A stretch of 64,000 nucleotides of DNA from DASRLE01 sp963825315. GTDB lineage: Bacteria > Verrucomicrobiota > Verrucomicrobiia > Limisphaerales > Palsa-1400. A program made the position numbers and the translations under genes. Below, in pieces: positions 29,680-40,200 of this stretch. The stretch lies in contig CAWGST010000001.1 of assembly GCA_963825315.1 (NCBI GenBank), positions 1 to 64,000 of the forward strand, given 5' to 3'. A model generated the notes under the pieces. It searched no databases, was not told the origin of the DNA, and worked only from the letters and a program-made list of their open reading frames with translations. Positions within the stretch are counted from its first letter, which is position 1, and each line of letters begins with the position of its first letter.

Positions 29680-32600
29680 TCATTGCGGTTCCTGCGGTTC
29701 CAGCAAGTAATAGCCTGTCTGGCCGTCGCCATCGAGAATGAAACCGGAATTGGTTTGTGACTGACCAATGAAAACTCCCTTGAATTGGAGCGGTTTGCTG
29801 TGGTTGTTAGTAACAAAATGTCCGGTTACAACTCCGTTGGCGGAGAGGGCAATTGTTAATTTGTTAGTCGCATCCTCCGGTTTGAATTGGCCGCCAGTGC
29901 GTGTCACTTCCAGCTTGTTGGTCACCGGAACGCTCAATGTCCCTCCTTGAAACACAATGGAGTAGTTGGTCGCTGCGGGGGCTACATAGTTTGTTCCCGT
30001 CGAATTTACGTTCACATCAACCCCGCTCGTGAAATAAGTGCCAATGTGTGGACCTTTCTGCCAATACAGCAGGCCGGTGGAACCGTCCGCCTGGTTCGTT
30101 TCCCAGCCCATGAGCATTCCGTTGGTCTTGTAACCGGCCGGGATCACGTAGAGGGGCCAAACTCCGTCCTTGGAAACCCTGGCCGACTGCGAAAACGAGG
30201 CGCCGTCCGGCAGCGCGCCGCTCAAACTCAGAACGCCGCCGCCGCCCACGGAAAGGGAGGCATAGCCATTGGTATCAGGCCAATTGGTTGGATCCAAACT
30301 GAGAACATATTTTCCCGTTGCCGCCGCGGTCTGGGCGGAAAGTTTCCTGACCGCACGGTAGCAGACGAGTTGAGAAGACCAGCCACTTGAATCCGAATAG
30401 ACGCTTCCAGTCAATGCATCGGTTCCGTTGGTCAGGTCCAAATACAAAACCACAACGGGGTTCCCCGGAATATGCGTCAAGGAGAATGCAACAGATCCAT
30501 TGGCATAGAAGCCGGCGATTATGGGAACCGGCTTGTAAGCTGGAAAAAGCATCCTCCCGCTAAACGCTCCGGAAGCCCCCACCGTAAATGAAAAGAAGCC
30601 AGAGTTGCCCGAAGTGACAGCGCTGTTGGTGCAAATGAACAGGCCGCTATAGGTCCCCGTCACCCCTTTGAAATCCAAAACAGCGAATTCCTCGGAAACA
30701 GCCCAACTCTCGCCTGCCCCGTTCGTGGCCACAGCATTGACCATGTAATCATCAGGGGGAAGGTTGGTCACGGTTACTGACCAGGTTTTTGTGCCGTTCG
30801 TCGTCAACAGCGGTCCGGCCTCCAAGCCGGTTGTCAGGGAAGAAATCTGACAGGTGATCTGGGCAGACCCGGCGCTGGCCGCAATCTTTCCCCTCAACGA
30901 CAATGGAAAACTGTTCGTCGTTAATTTGGCATTGGCAGTTGGATACGTGAAAGAGAGGGCTCTTGGCACATGGCTCGAAACGAATTCCGCAATTAGCGTC
31001 ATGTTGCTGGTCATCGTAAAGGTGCTCGTCGAGTTGGTAAAGATCCCGGCGCCATCGCTCCATGCATAGAATTTCTGCCCGGGGCCGGGGGATGCCGTGA
31101 CCTGGAAACTTCCTCCAACTGCTGCCACATATTCCCCGTTTGTGGGAGAAACCATTCCATTGCCCAATATAATCAAATGCAATGGAACAAGAGGCCGGAA
31201 ATTCGCGGTCAACAACACACCATCGGTCATGGTGAAGCTAACTTTTTGATTGGTCACTGTCTGGCTCCCTGTCTGGCTCACGCCGATCCAGTTGACAAAA
31301 CCCCAATTAGTTCCAGCCGTGGCCGTCAACCAGTAGTTGGAACCTTCCTGGAGAGGATAGCCTATGGGACTATCGTTTGCAGGCGCGCCCTGCACAAAAC
31401 TGACAATTCCGTTGCCATTGGTAGTGACCGCCGTAATGGTCAGCAGATTGGTTGACGCCGCACTGAGGTTTCCGGCCCCGTCCTGGGATTGAACGATCAG
31501 GTTATAGGCGCCTGGAAGAACAAATCCATTATTATCCAGATAATTTCCAGATACAGGGTCAGAATCCAAAAAAGTTAGCGACCAATTAGTGGCGCCGACA
31601 GCATTATTGGTCACAGACAGGCCTCCGTTCGGATATATCCCGTTTGTCTCCTGCGGAATCAGCACACAGATCACGTCCGCCAACCCCACGTCGTCACTGG
31701 CTGTCCCTTGTATGACCGGGCCGTTCGTCAGCAGCGCATTGGCAGCGGGAGAGGTTATCGAAACCGTGGGCGGATTCGTATCCGCCGGCAAAGTGGCCAG
31801 GAAGGAAAAATCACAATAGACCAAATTTGCATTGGCGGCATTGCTGGATCCAATGTAATTGACCAGCAGGTTTTGAAATGGAGAGACCCCGGGTGCCGGG
31901 TAGTACGCCCCATTATCCAAAAACTGTGAATTGGTGACTATGCCCTTGTTGGTGGTCAATGTGTTAAAATATTGCAGCACATTCGTCCCGCTGATGACGC
32001 GCCCAAAAACGGTGAATGGACCGTTATTGGTGGTGTCAAAATTGTACGGAGAACCTGAATTATCAGCCAAGTTGAAAAAAAAGCCGTTCCGGGCGGAATT
32101 CGGAAGGCCTCCACCAAGGAAGGCCGATTGCAACGCCATGGCCAGAGTGCCAAAATCATTCTTGATCTGCGGACCGTGATAAAATTCACCGGCCACTTGA
32201 AGTGGAAAAGGTGTCTGGTTGGTGAATGTGGCCACTAAAGAGGGAACATCCCAACCCGTAATAGGAAGACTTGTATCCGTGCGATTCGACGCGCCGTAGC
32301 TTCCGCCCTGCAGGATAAATCCAGGGACACACCGTTGCATGAACAAGTTCTTATAAGCCCCCGAATTTATATAGTGAAGAAAATTCTGCACCGTCGCCGG
32401 CTTGTCATGGTCGAAAAGCTGCACAGTCATGTTGGTGGTGCCGCCACCGAGGATACCGGAGAAGGTGAATGTGACAATGGTGCCATTTGTGATGGTCAAT
32501 ATCGCCGGCTGAGAATTCGACACCGAGCCGTTGACAAGCACCGTGTAACTTCCCGCCTCATTGCTGGTGACGTCTTCCAGTGTCAGCGCCGACGTGGCCG

Positions 32601-32829
32601 AACCGGTGATAATTACGCCGTCGCTCTTGGCGCCGTCACTCAAGTTGTTCGTGCCGTTGAAGTACCATTGATAGCTCGTCGCGTTGCTGGCCCCGACGCT
32701 GAACATGGCAGTGGAGGCGTTGTTGATGGTGATGCTCTGTGGTGGATTGGTAATGGTCTGCGCCGGGGCGTTTGCCTGAAGCGCCAACACCAAACCAAGC
32801 CCGCACAGCATCGGGATAAGTTTCGTCAT
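29680..32829 (-). CDS. Secreted Ig-like/cyclophilin-type protein, paralogue of the downstream gene
   Basis: 1049 aa with a signal peptide (MTKLIPMLCGLGLVLALQAN, then APAQ) and one copy each of the Ig-like and cyclophilin-type domains (QRCVPGFILQGGSYG, catalytic-site Arg kept; MALQSAFLGGGLPNSARNGF). Beta-sandwich and InlB-like modules follow, then the C-terminal domain (GTYSGLFICTNSAVTSGNSG and on) that also ends the neighbouring giant. It lies 22 bases upstream of the giant, same strand, so tandem duplication is the simplest origin. Likely cell-surface or exported; the isomerase domain could assist folding outside the cytoplasm. Start at 32829, at the signal peptide. Confidence 0.85.
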   Translation of the reverse strand: MTKLIPMLCGLGLVLALQANAPAQTITNPPQSITINNASTAMFSVGASNATSYQWYFNGTNNLSDGAKSDGVIITGSATSALTLEDVTSNEAGSYTVLVNGSVSNSQPAILTITNGTIVTFTFSGILGGGTTNMTVQLFDHDKPATVQNFLHYINSGAYKNLFMQRCVPGFILQGGSYGASNRTDTSLPITGWDVPSLVATFTNQTPFPLQVAGEFYHGPQIKNDFGTLAMALQSAFLGGGLPNSARNGFFFNLADNSGSPYNFDTTNNGPFTVFGRVISGTNVLQYFNTLTTNKGIVTNSQFLDNGAYYPAPGVSPFQNLLVNYIGSSNAANANLVYCDFSFLATLPADTNPPTVSITSPAANALLTNGPVIQGTASDDVGLADVICVLIPQETNGIYPNGGLSVTNNAVGATNWSLTFLDSDPVSGNYLDNNGFVLPGAYNLIVQSQDGAGNLSAASTNLLTITAVTTNGNGIVSFVQGAPANDSPIGYPLQEGSNYWLTATAGTNWGFVNWIGVSQTGSQTVTNQKVSFTMTDGVLLTANFRPLVPLHLIILGNGMVSPTNGEYVAAVGGSFQVTASPGPGQKFYAWSDGAGIFTNSTSTFTMTSNMTLIAEFVSSHVPRALSFTYPTANAKLTTNSFPLSLRGKIAASAGSAQITCQISSLTTGLEAGPLLTTNGTKTWSVTVTNLPPDDYMVNAVATNGAGESWAVSEEFAVLDFKGVTGTYSGLFICTNSAVTSGNSGFFSFTVGASGAFSGRMLFPAYKPVPIIAGFYANGSVAFSLTHIPGNPVVVLYLDLTNGTDALTGSVYSDSSGWSSQLVCYRAVRKLSAQTAAATGKYVLSLDPTNWPDTNGYASLSVGGGGVLSLSGALPDGASFSQSARVSKDGVWPLYVIPAGYKTNGMLMGWETNQADGSTGLLYWQKGPHIGTYFTSGVDVNVNSTGTNYVAPAATNYSIVFQGGTLSVPVTNKLEVTRTGGQFKPEDATNKLTIALSANGVVTGHFVTNNHSKPLQFKGVFIGQSQTNSGFILDGDGQTGYYLLEPQEPQ

Positions 32830-32982
32830 TAGGCACAACTCTACATCAATCCGGGGATCATTTAAAGGAAATAATGGCGAACATTGGCGCTTCTCGATTG
32901 TCAAAATGCGCAGGATGGACCGCCCGCGCAAACATTTCATTGAAATTTGGCGGCAAAGCGGCAATCTTCAGGTGATTATTGC

Positions 32983-33645
32983 ATGAATGACCACAGACAT
33001 TCCAATGCGCGAAGCGGATTGGCCCGGCTCTCAGCCGCGGCCAGCCTGTTTGCCACTGCATTACAGTTTGCAACGTCTATGAATGCCGCACCTGAATCCA
33101 CCAATGCGCCGCAAAAACTGGAAGTCGCCACTCTTGGCGGCGGTTGCTTTTGGTGCGCCGAAGCCGTCTTTCAACGCATCCCCGGCGTGAAATCGGTTGT
33201 CTCCGGGTTTGCCGGGGGCGCGACGCCCAATCCCAGCTACGAAGAGGTCTGCACCGGCGCCACCGGTCATGCCGAGGTCGTGCAGATCGAATTTGATCCT
33301 TCGATCATCACGTATGACAAGCTCCTGGAAGTGTTTTGGGAGGCCCACGACCCGACCACGTTGAACCGTCAGGGCAACGATTCCGGCACGCAATATCGCT
33401 CCATCATTCTCTACAGCAATAAAGCTCAGAAAAGCGCCGCGGAAAAGTCCAAGGCGGAAGCTGCCCGGCATTTTTCCTCACCCATCACGACCCAAATCGT
33501 TCCGCTGACAAAGTTTTATCCGGCGGAAAAATATCATCAGAACTATTACAACGAGCACCAAGGCCAGGGCTATTGCCAATTCGTCATCCGCCCGAAATTG
33601 CGCAAGCTGATTGATGCCGGGGTTGTTCCGGCGGATAAAAAATAG
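32983..33645 (+). CDS. msrA: Peptide methionine sulfoxide reductase A, exported form
   Basis: Reduces methionine-S-sulfoxide in proteins. The catalytic motif GGGCFWCAEAVF has C55 and C58, followed by GVKSVVSGFAGGATPNPSYE, GHAEVVQIEFDP and QYRSIILYSN, and the C-terminal YHQNYYNEHQGQGYC with a resolving Cys. The N-terminal 35 residues form a signal-like leader (LARLSAAASLFATALQFATS, then MNAA), so the enzyme probably works outside the cytoplasm. I take the ATG at 32983. Divergent from the Ig/cyclophilin genes, whose exported proteins could be substrates (inference). Confidence 0.95.
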   Translation: MNDHRHSNARSGLARLSAAASLFATALQFATSMNAAPESTNAPQKLEVATLGGGCFWCAEAVFQRIPGVKSVVSGFAGGATPNPSYEEVCTGATGHAEVVQIEFDPSIITYDKLLEVFWEAHDPTTLNRQGNDSGTQYRSIILYSNKAQKSAAEKSKAEAARHFSSPITTQIVPLTKFYPAEKYHQNYYNEHQGQGYCQFVIRPKLRKLIDAGVVPADKK

Positions 33646-33713
33646 CGCCCGGCCGGAGAGCTTCAATCTCCTTGCCCGGCGCCGGTTCTTTCCGCAATAT
33701 CCACGCGTCTTCT

Positions 33714-36410
33714 ATGCGGCGACAATATCCGTTTCATTTGATCGAGCCAAAATGGCAGCGTTTTTGGGAGGCGCGGCAAACTTTTCGCGCCTGGAACCCC
33801 GGCGATTCCATTCCGCGGGAACATCCGTTCGCCAGGCGGCACGGCCTGCGGGGGAAGGTCCCGGCGGGACAGCTTCCGCGCAAGTTTTATATTCTCGACA
33901 TGTTCCCCTATCCCTCCGGGGCGGGCCTGCATGTGGGCCATCCGGAAGGATACACCGCCACCGATATTTTGGCGCGCTATCGCCGCGCCCTGGGTTTCAA
34001 TGTGCTGCATCCGATGGGTTGGGACGCCTTTGGACTGCCGGCCGAGCAATACGCCATCCGCACGGGACAGCATCCGCGGAAAACGACTGAAGAGAACATC
34101 GGCGTCTTCAAGCGCCAGATAAAATCGCTCGGCTTCAGTTATGATTGGAGCCGGGAAATCGATACGACAGACCCGAAATATTGCAAATGGACGCAGTGGA
34201 TTTTTCTTAAACTTTACCATTCGTGGTTCAATCCCGCCACGGCCAAAGCCGAGCCGATCCACACGCTGCCTTTGCCCGAGGGGTGTGATTCCGAGGAAGC
34301 GCAGCGGTCCTGGCGCGACGGCAAACGCCTGGCTTACGTGGCCGAGGCGCCGGTCTGGTGGTGCGAAGAACTCGGCACCGTGCTCGCCAATGAAGAAGTG
34401 ATCGATGGCAAAAGCGAGGTCGGCGGATTCCCCGTCGCGCGCAAACCCATGCGGCAATGGATGCTCCGCATCACAGCTTATGCGGAACGATTGCTGGCGG
34501 GGTTGGCAAAAATCGACTGGAGCGATTCGCTCAAGGAAATGCAGCGCAATTGGATTGGCCGCAGCGAAGGCGCGGAGGTTCAGTTTCACTTGGAGGATGA
34601 TTCGGCGGCAATCCCGGTCTTTACGACCCGGCCCGACACTTTGTTCGGGGCCACTTACATGGTGCTTTCGCCCGACCACAAACTGGTTGATGCCATCACC
34701 GCCCCGGCACAAAGAGCCGCCGTGGCTTCCTACCAGGCTGAAGTCGCCACCAAAAGCGACTTGGAGCGCACGGAAACGGCCAGGGAAAAAACCGGTGTTT
34801 TCACCGGCGCTTTCGCGATTAATCCGGCCAACCGGGAAAGAATTCCGATCTGGATCGCGGATTACGTCCTCGCCACCTACGGCACCGGAGCCATCATGGC
34901 GGTGCCGGGCCACGATGAGCGCGACCTGGAATTTGCCCGGCAGTTCAAGCTGCCCATTCGCGTCGTGGTGCAAGCCCCTGAAGAACGGGACTCAATTGGT
35001 TTCACCGGCGATGGCACGAGCGTAAATTCGGATTTTATCACGGGCCTGCCCACGCCCGAGGCCAAAGAAAAAATCACACGCTGGCTGGAAGAACGAAAGT
35101 TGGGCCGCAAGACTGTCAATTACAAGCTGCGCGACTGGCTCTTCAGCCGGCAGCGCTATTGGGGCGAGCCGTTTCCGATTATCTGGAAAGTGGACGCCGC
35201 CGGACACCTCCACCATGAGGCGCTGCCCGAATCTGCTCTTCCGGTGCAACCGCCGGACCTGACCGATTTCAAGCCCACAGCCTCGGGAGAACCTCCTTTG
35301 GCGCGGGCCACGCAATGGGTCAATCTGCCTGACGGTTCCCGGCGCGAAACCAACACCATGCCGCAATGGGCCGGCAGTTGCTGGTATTACCTCCGCTTCA
35401 TTGACGCCCGGAATGATAGCGCCCTTTGCGGGCCGGAACCGGAACATTATTGGATGGGGACAGGCAGCCCCGACGCCACGCCGGGGGTTGATTTATACGT
35501 CGGCGGAATCGAACATGCCGTGCTGCATCTTCTCTATGCCCGATTCTGGCACAATGTCCTTTTCGATTTGGGCTGCGTCAGCACGCCCGAACCGTTTGCC
35601 AAACTGGTCAACCAGGGGCTGATCCTCGGCCAGGACGGGCAAAAAATGTCAAAGTCCCGCGGCAACGTCGTCAATCCGGACGATATTTTGGGCGAATACG
35701 GCGCGGACGCGTTTCGGCTCTACGAGATGTTCATGGGGCCGTTGGAAATGGTCAAGCCGTGGAACACCAAGGGCGTGGAAGGGGTGTATCGTTTTCTGGG
35801 GCGGGTCTGGCGATTGTTCGTGGACGAAAAGAGTGAAACAGAATTCGAGCAAAACCAGGCGGCAAGGGGAACGGAGGAGACCGGGGCGCTGGACCACATT
35901 CGACTGAGCGCGGCGATTCAGGACTGCGCCGCCACGCCCGCCCAGCTCAAAACGCTCCACGCCTGCATCAAGAAAGTCACCGAAGACCTCGACCACTTTG
36001 GCTTCAACACCGCCATTTCGGCCTTGATGATTTTTGTCAATGAAGCGATTGCCTGGGAAACCAAACCAAAGGGGATTTTGCGCGACTTCCTGATTCTGCT
36101 GCACCCGTTCGCTCCGCATCTGGCCGAGGAATTGCACGCCAAACTTTGCGCGCCAGGGGACGCCGCCGCGACGCTGGCCTATGAACCGTGGCCGAAATTC
36201 GACGCGCAACTCCTGGTGGAAGCGACCGTGGAAATACCGGTGCAGGTCAACGGCAAATTGCGGGACCGGATTGTCGTTCCGGCGGAAGCTTCCCCGGCCC
36301 AGATCGAAGCGGCGGCCCTGGCCAGCGACAAGGTCAAGGCGTTCATTGACGGGAAGGCGGTCAAAAAGGTCATTGTCATTCCGAAAAGGCTGGTCAACAT
36401 CGTGGTTTGA
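33714..36410 (+). CDS. leuS: Leucyl-tRNA synthetase
   Basis: Class Ia synthetase of 898 aa, charging tRNA-Leu, with an editing domain. MRRQYPFHLIEPKWQRFWEA opens the protein (ATG 33714). The HIGH motif is HVGH (73-76) inside MFPYPSGAGLHVGHPEGYTA. The CP1 editing segment shows VFTTRPDTLFGATYMVLSPD and GTGAIMAVPGHDERD. KMSKS is at 644-648 followed by RGNVVNPDDI. The C-terminus VPVQVNGK-type region is EIPVQVNGKLRDRIVVPAEA. A 20-30-residue insertion after the first helix (DSIPREHPFARRHGLRGKVP) is a little unusual. Confidence 0.97.
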   Translation: MRRQYPFHLIEPKWQRFWEARQTFRAWNPGDSIPREHPFARRHGLRGKVPAGQLPRKFYILDMFPYPSGAGLHVGHPEGYTATDILARYRRALGFNVLHPMGWDAFGLPAEQYAIRTGQHPRKTTEENIGVFKRQIKSLGFSYDWSREIDTTDPKYCKWTQWIFLKLYHSWFNPATAKAEPIHTLPLPEGCDSEEAQRSWRDGKRLAYVAEAPVWWCEELGTVLANEEVIDGKSEVGGFPVARKPMRQWMLRITAYAERLLAGLAKIDWSDSLKEMQRNWIGRSEGAEVQFHLEDDSAAIPVFTTRPDTLFGATYMVLSPDHKLVDAITAPAQRAAVASYQAEVATKSDLERTETAREKTGVFTGAFAINPANRERIPIWIADYVLATYGTGAIMAVPGHDERDLEFARQFKLPIRVVVQAPEERDSIGFTGDGTSVNSDFITGLPTPEAKEKITRWLEERKLGRKTVNYKLRDWLFSRQRYWGEPFPIIWKVDAAGHLHHEALPESALPVQPPDLTDFKPTASGEPPLARATQWVNLPDGSRRETNTMPQWAGSCWYYLRFIDARNDSALCGPEPEHYWMGTGSPDATPGVDLYVGGIEHAVLHLLYARFWHNVLFDLGCVSTPEPFAKLVNQGLILGQDGQKMSKSRGNVVNPDDILGEYGADAFRLYEMFMGPLEMVKPWNTKGVEGVYRFLGRVWRLFVDEKSETEFEQNQAARGTEETGALDHIRLSAAIQDCAATPAQLKTLHACIKKVTEDLDHFGFNTAISALMIFVNEAIAWETKPKGILRDFLILLHPFAPHLAEELHAKLCAPGDAAATLAYEPWPKFDAQLLVEATVEIPVQVNGKLRDRIVVPAEASPAQIEAAALASDKVKAFIDGKAVKKVIVIPKRLVNIVV

Positions 36411-36446
36411 TCTTCCCGGTTTGGCAATTTTAGCCAGGATCACAAG

Positions 36447-36960
36447 ATTGATAGATAGTCCGGAAAATCGGCAACACGGTAACAAGTGTTGATAGTCAAC
36501 GACTTAGCCGGTAACACGATCAGCTACAAACCAGTAACATGTTACTGCTTTTCGTTTTTCGCTGCCTCGTGAGCTGTATAAAATTAGCCATCTGAAGAAG
36601 AAACGGCAAAAACGGGGGTCAAAATCATAAAATTGCCGCGAAGCATGGCCAGAAAGTTCATATTGATAGATAGAGGTTCGGAAAATCGGCAACACGGCAA
36701 CAAGCCTTATTTTACAAGGGTTTCGTTGAGCTTTTCGGCTGGCAACACAGCGGCAACGGTTGGCAACATGTTGCTGGAGGCCACAGATTGGCGCAGATGG
36801 GCACAGATTTCCAGGTCTGGGATTAAGATTAGGATTAGGATTACGATTAGGATCGCAAGAAACGGAAGATTGATATGTGGGTCCGGAAAATCGGCAACAC
36901 GGCAACAAATGTTGATAGTCAACGACTTAGCTGGCAACAAAATCGGCAACAGACCAGCAA
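36447..36960. repeat. Three spaced copies of a CGGAAAATCGGCAACACGG repeat upstream of cas9
   Basis: The core CGGAAAATCGGCAACACGG, mostly followed by CAACAA, occurs at 36461, 36679 and 36884, spaced 218 and 205 bases. Each copy is preceded by TTGATA-type sequence and followed by further GGCAACA or GGTAACA heptamers. Copies 1 and 3 also share GTTGATAGTCAACGACTTAG. The remaining sequence between leuS and cas9 (36411-37181) has no gene I can support; short frames such as LPCCRFSG arise from the repeat. Confidence 0.85.
36532..36547. promoter_or_regulatory. Perfect 16-bp palindrome
   Basis: CAGTAACATGTTACTG is a perfect inverted repeat without spacer, lying inside the first repeat unit between leuS and cas9. 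It could be a binding site for a dimeric regulator; nothing else supports that. Confidence 0.4.
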
Positions 36961-37181
36961 CAAGCCCGTTACATTAACGATAAAGCTGGCCTGGATTGGT
37001 TGGACGGTTTAATGACCATCGGTGTTTTAAGAATTTGACCACGGATTTCAGGATGGCCTGACAGATCATGGCAAACCGGGTAAGCCAACCACACCGCATG
37101 AAGAAGGCCAACCAGACTTTTTAACCACGAAAGACTCGAAAAACGCGAGCCTTGAAAGTAATGCGGTGGTGAAAATGGGGC

Positions 37182-37210
37182 TTGGCTGGACGTTTTGTTT
37201 CGGCTACAAT
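37182..37210 (+). promoter_or_regulatory. Probable cas operon promoter
   Basis: TTGGCT (37182-37187) and TACAAT (37205-37210) are exactly 17 bases apart, giving a start near 37217 and a leader of about 28 bases before the cas9 ATG. An open frame beginning at 37182 (TTG) would run through this promoter, which argues for the downstream start. Confidence 0.6.
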
Positions 37211-37244
37211 CTTGCCCGCTACACAAAACGAAGGGAAAAAGAAG

Positions 37245-40200
37245 ATGAATGCGGAAACTTCAAAGGCTGGCAAAACCGTCTGGGCTTTCGACTTGGGCAA
37301 AGGCTCCATCGGCGAAGCGGTGCGTTGCGGCGACAAATTTCTGCACAAAGCCTCGCTGCTCATCCCCGCCGAGTTTGCGGAAACCAAAACCGCCGCTGGA
37401 CGACGCCGTATGTGGCGCACGCGGCAGGCACACAAGGCGCGCGAGCAATGGCTAGACGAGGTGATGCGCCAAGCGGGGATTGAAGTTCTCCATGGGCGCA
37501 ATTACGACAAAATGGGTAAATGGAAAGTTGGCGAACCGGCGGATGAACGGCTGGAACGCGAGTTTGCCGAACCGGGCGACCCCACTTGTTATACGTCTTG
37601 CTTGCTTCGCATCAAACTTTTGCGCGGTGAAAAGCTTGAACCGTGGCAGATCTACAAGGCGCTTCATTCAGCGATCCAACGACGCGGTTACGATCCGAAC
37701 ATTCCTTGGAAAAACCGCAGCCAGCGCAAAGCCAAACCAGGAGATGCCAACGATGACGACGCCGGAACAGAAGCGCGGATGCAACAATTTGAGAAAGAAT
37801 TGGAAGCAATGTCGCCCGGCAAGGATGAATATAAATTCTCGTGCTATTTTGATGCTTGGAAAATGGGATTGTGGAATCCAGATAAACCAAAGGAATTAAA
37901 AGATCGCATTGATTGCCGCACGGAAAGCACCCGAAATCAAATTGTTCCTCGCAAATTGGTGGACAAGGAAATCCGGGCATTGGCCGAAGCTGCCGCGAAG
38001 CATTATCCCAAACTCAAAGGCCAACCGGACTATCTGCTCTATGGCCCGGCAAAAACTCCTTATGCCTCGTTCGACGCCAAGCTTCGAAAGCAGCACCACT
38101 TGAAGGAAGGCGGCGCAAATGACTGGCAAGGTGTGCTTGGCCAGAAGATTCCAAAATTCGAGAATCGGATTCTAAATGATTGTGCCCTTATCCCTCGCCT
38201 TTATGTCTGCCGCAATCCAAGCCGCGAGGATTACAAGGATTTATCAGAGGACAAGCTTCTTCCTGCACAGGTTACGTTCCTGATGAAGTTGAAGAATATG
38301 CGCGTTGAGAAAAAGACGCCGCGTCAGCAATGCGGCCTGGCGGCAACCCAAATCAAAGAGATTTTTGACGAATACAATCCAAAGCGAAAATATCATCTAA
38401 CGCCCACGCAATGGAAGAATTGGTGCCTACACTTCGACGTTCTCCCGATTACAGACGCGGGCGAAAAAGGCAAAGACGCGCCTAACGAAATCGATGGTCA
38501 AAAGAAGAAACAGGAAAGTGATGTCATCGAAGGGCCGACCGATAGCGGGCGCAGCAGGTTTTCGCGTCCAGCTTTAAGAATCCTCAGGGCATTGATTTTG
38601 AACGGGGAAAAACCATCAGCAATGCACAAAAAGTTGGTGGCGCGTGATTCGGCTCTGCTGGCGCAAATTGGCATGGACATTCTGGACAAGCCGCCAATCA
38701 AAGAAAAGAAAGACGCGGCTGGGAATGTTGTTCGTAACTACGTTGAGCAACCGCGTCCTTGGCTTCTCGTTTCCGATTTGTCGTTTCTTCTCGTCATGCG
38801 GAAAACGGGCGCGAAAGACGATTCATGGGAAGATTTGTTCATCCCAAATCAGCGTTTAGACCAAGTCGTTCAGGAAATTTCCATTGCCGGTCAAAGCGGT
38901 AACGCACAAGCGCAGCGGAAACAGAGAGATAAAGCCATCCAAAAACTTATCGGGTCGCAAAATGATCCTAAAGTCCGCCATCGGCTCGCAACGTTTTGGG
39001 AACGGCTACAACTTCTGGAAGAAGCTCATGGCGTGCCGGACCAAGTTGTTTTGGAATTCATCCGGGAAGACTTCATGGGTGAGAAAGCAAAGAAGAAGTT
39101 GAAGGAGTTCCAAGACAAGCGCGCCACCGACCGAAAGAAAGCACGCGCGTATGGTGGTTTGAAATTTGAACTCTACGAGGCGCAAGGCGGCCTGTGCCTT
39201 TATGGAAAACAAGTAATCAAGGACGGTAAGTGCATCGCTCTTGAGAATGGCTTGCCATTGCCTAATACGGCGGGTTGGGATGAATTGGTCATTGACCACA
39301 TTGTACCTCGCGAAGCTCCGTACAACGGGCCGGACTCGATGGTGAACTATGTTCTTACGACTCCAGAAGCCAACAATGCAAAGGGTAAACGCACTCCGTT
39401 TGATTGGTTTCACCAAGATCGTTTGGAGCAATGGGACAGTTACAAAAACTTTGTCACACCGAAAATTGGGACGCTCGGCGGCAAGAAAGTTCAGCTTTTG
39501 ACACGCGCTGATGCCGCAGCACTTGTCACGAAATATACTTCGCTGGCGGAAACCGCCTGGATTTCCAAGTTGGCTCAAACTTTGATTCGCTTGCACTTTG
39601 GCTGGCCTTTGGAACACGAACGCGGCAAGGAACGTTTAACTATTGTTCCCGGAGGATTGACCGGGCGGATCCGCAGGAAATATCTGTTGAATACGTTGCT
39701 GGATGAACGATTCAAGAATTTGCCGACCAATCAAATCCAACCGGAGAATGAGGAGGCGGCGGAAAAAGATCGCACGGACAACCGACACCACGCGCTGGAC
39801 GCGATGCTGATCAGTTTTTTCCCCGACTGGATGCGAAATCCGCACAAAGACGATTTCTTTCGTTTCCCCGTTCCTCTCGATAAGCCGTTTCCAGCAAAGC
39901 GCAACAAGCACGCCGTTCGCGAGTATTTCAGACGGTTGCTCGATGAGGTTTTGCCAGAAAACCTGTTTTTGGAAAAAGCAAAGCTCGCCGAAACCGCGTA
40001 CGGACGCTCATTTCAGCCCGAAGAAGTCAGCGCAGATGGCGACTCTGTAAAATATAGAACCAGGAAGATAGCGTTGGCAGACTTGGCTTATCTGAAAGGC
40101 AAAGCAGATGCAGTCGCTTACGATCACAAGCAAGCACGTCGCGTGGCAAGCGGGATCGTAAATCAAGAGATTCGCAAGCATGTGTGCGAGTTTCTAAAAT

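Noticed and set aside
33663..36485. Long minus-strand frames opposite leuS (436 and 278 aa)
   Set aside because: Shadow frames caused by high GC at third codon positions; composition is Arg/Gly/His-rich and leuS is unmistakable on the plus strand.
36430..36960. Second tracrRNA or mini-array upstream of cas9
   Set aside because: The repeats there share no complementarity with the CRISPR repeat, and the spacing of 205-218 bases is not array-like.
37182..37244. Longer Cas9 start at TTG 37182
   Set aside because: The extra 21 codons contain the -35/-10 pair, and the ATG at 37245 has a purine-rich ribosome site and begins just before RuvC-I.
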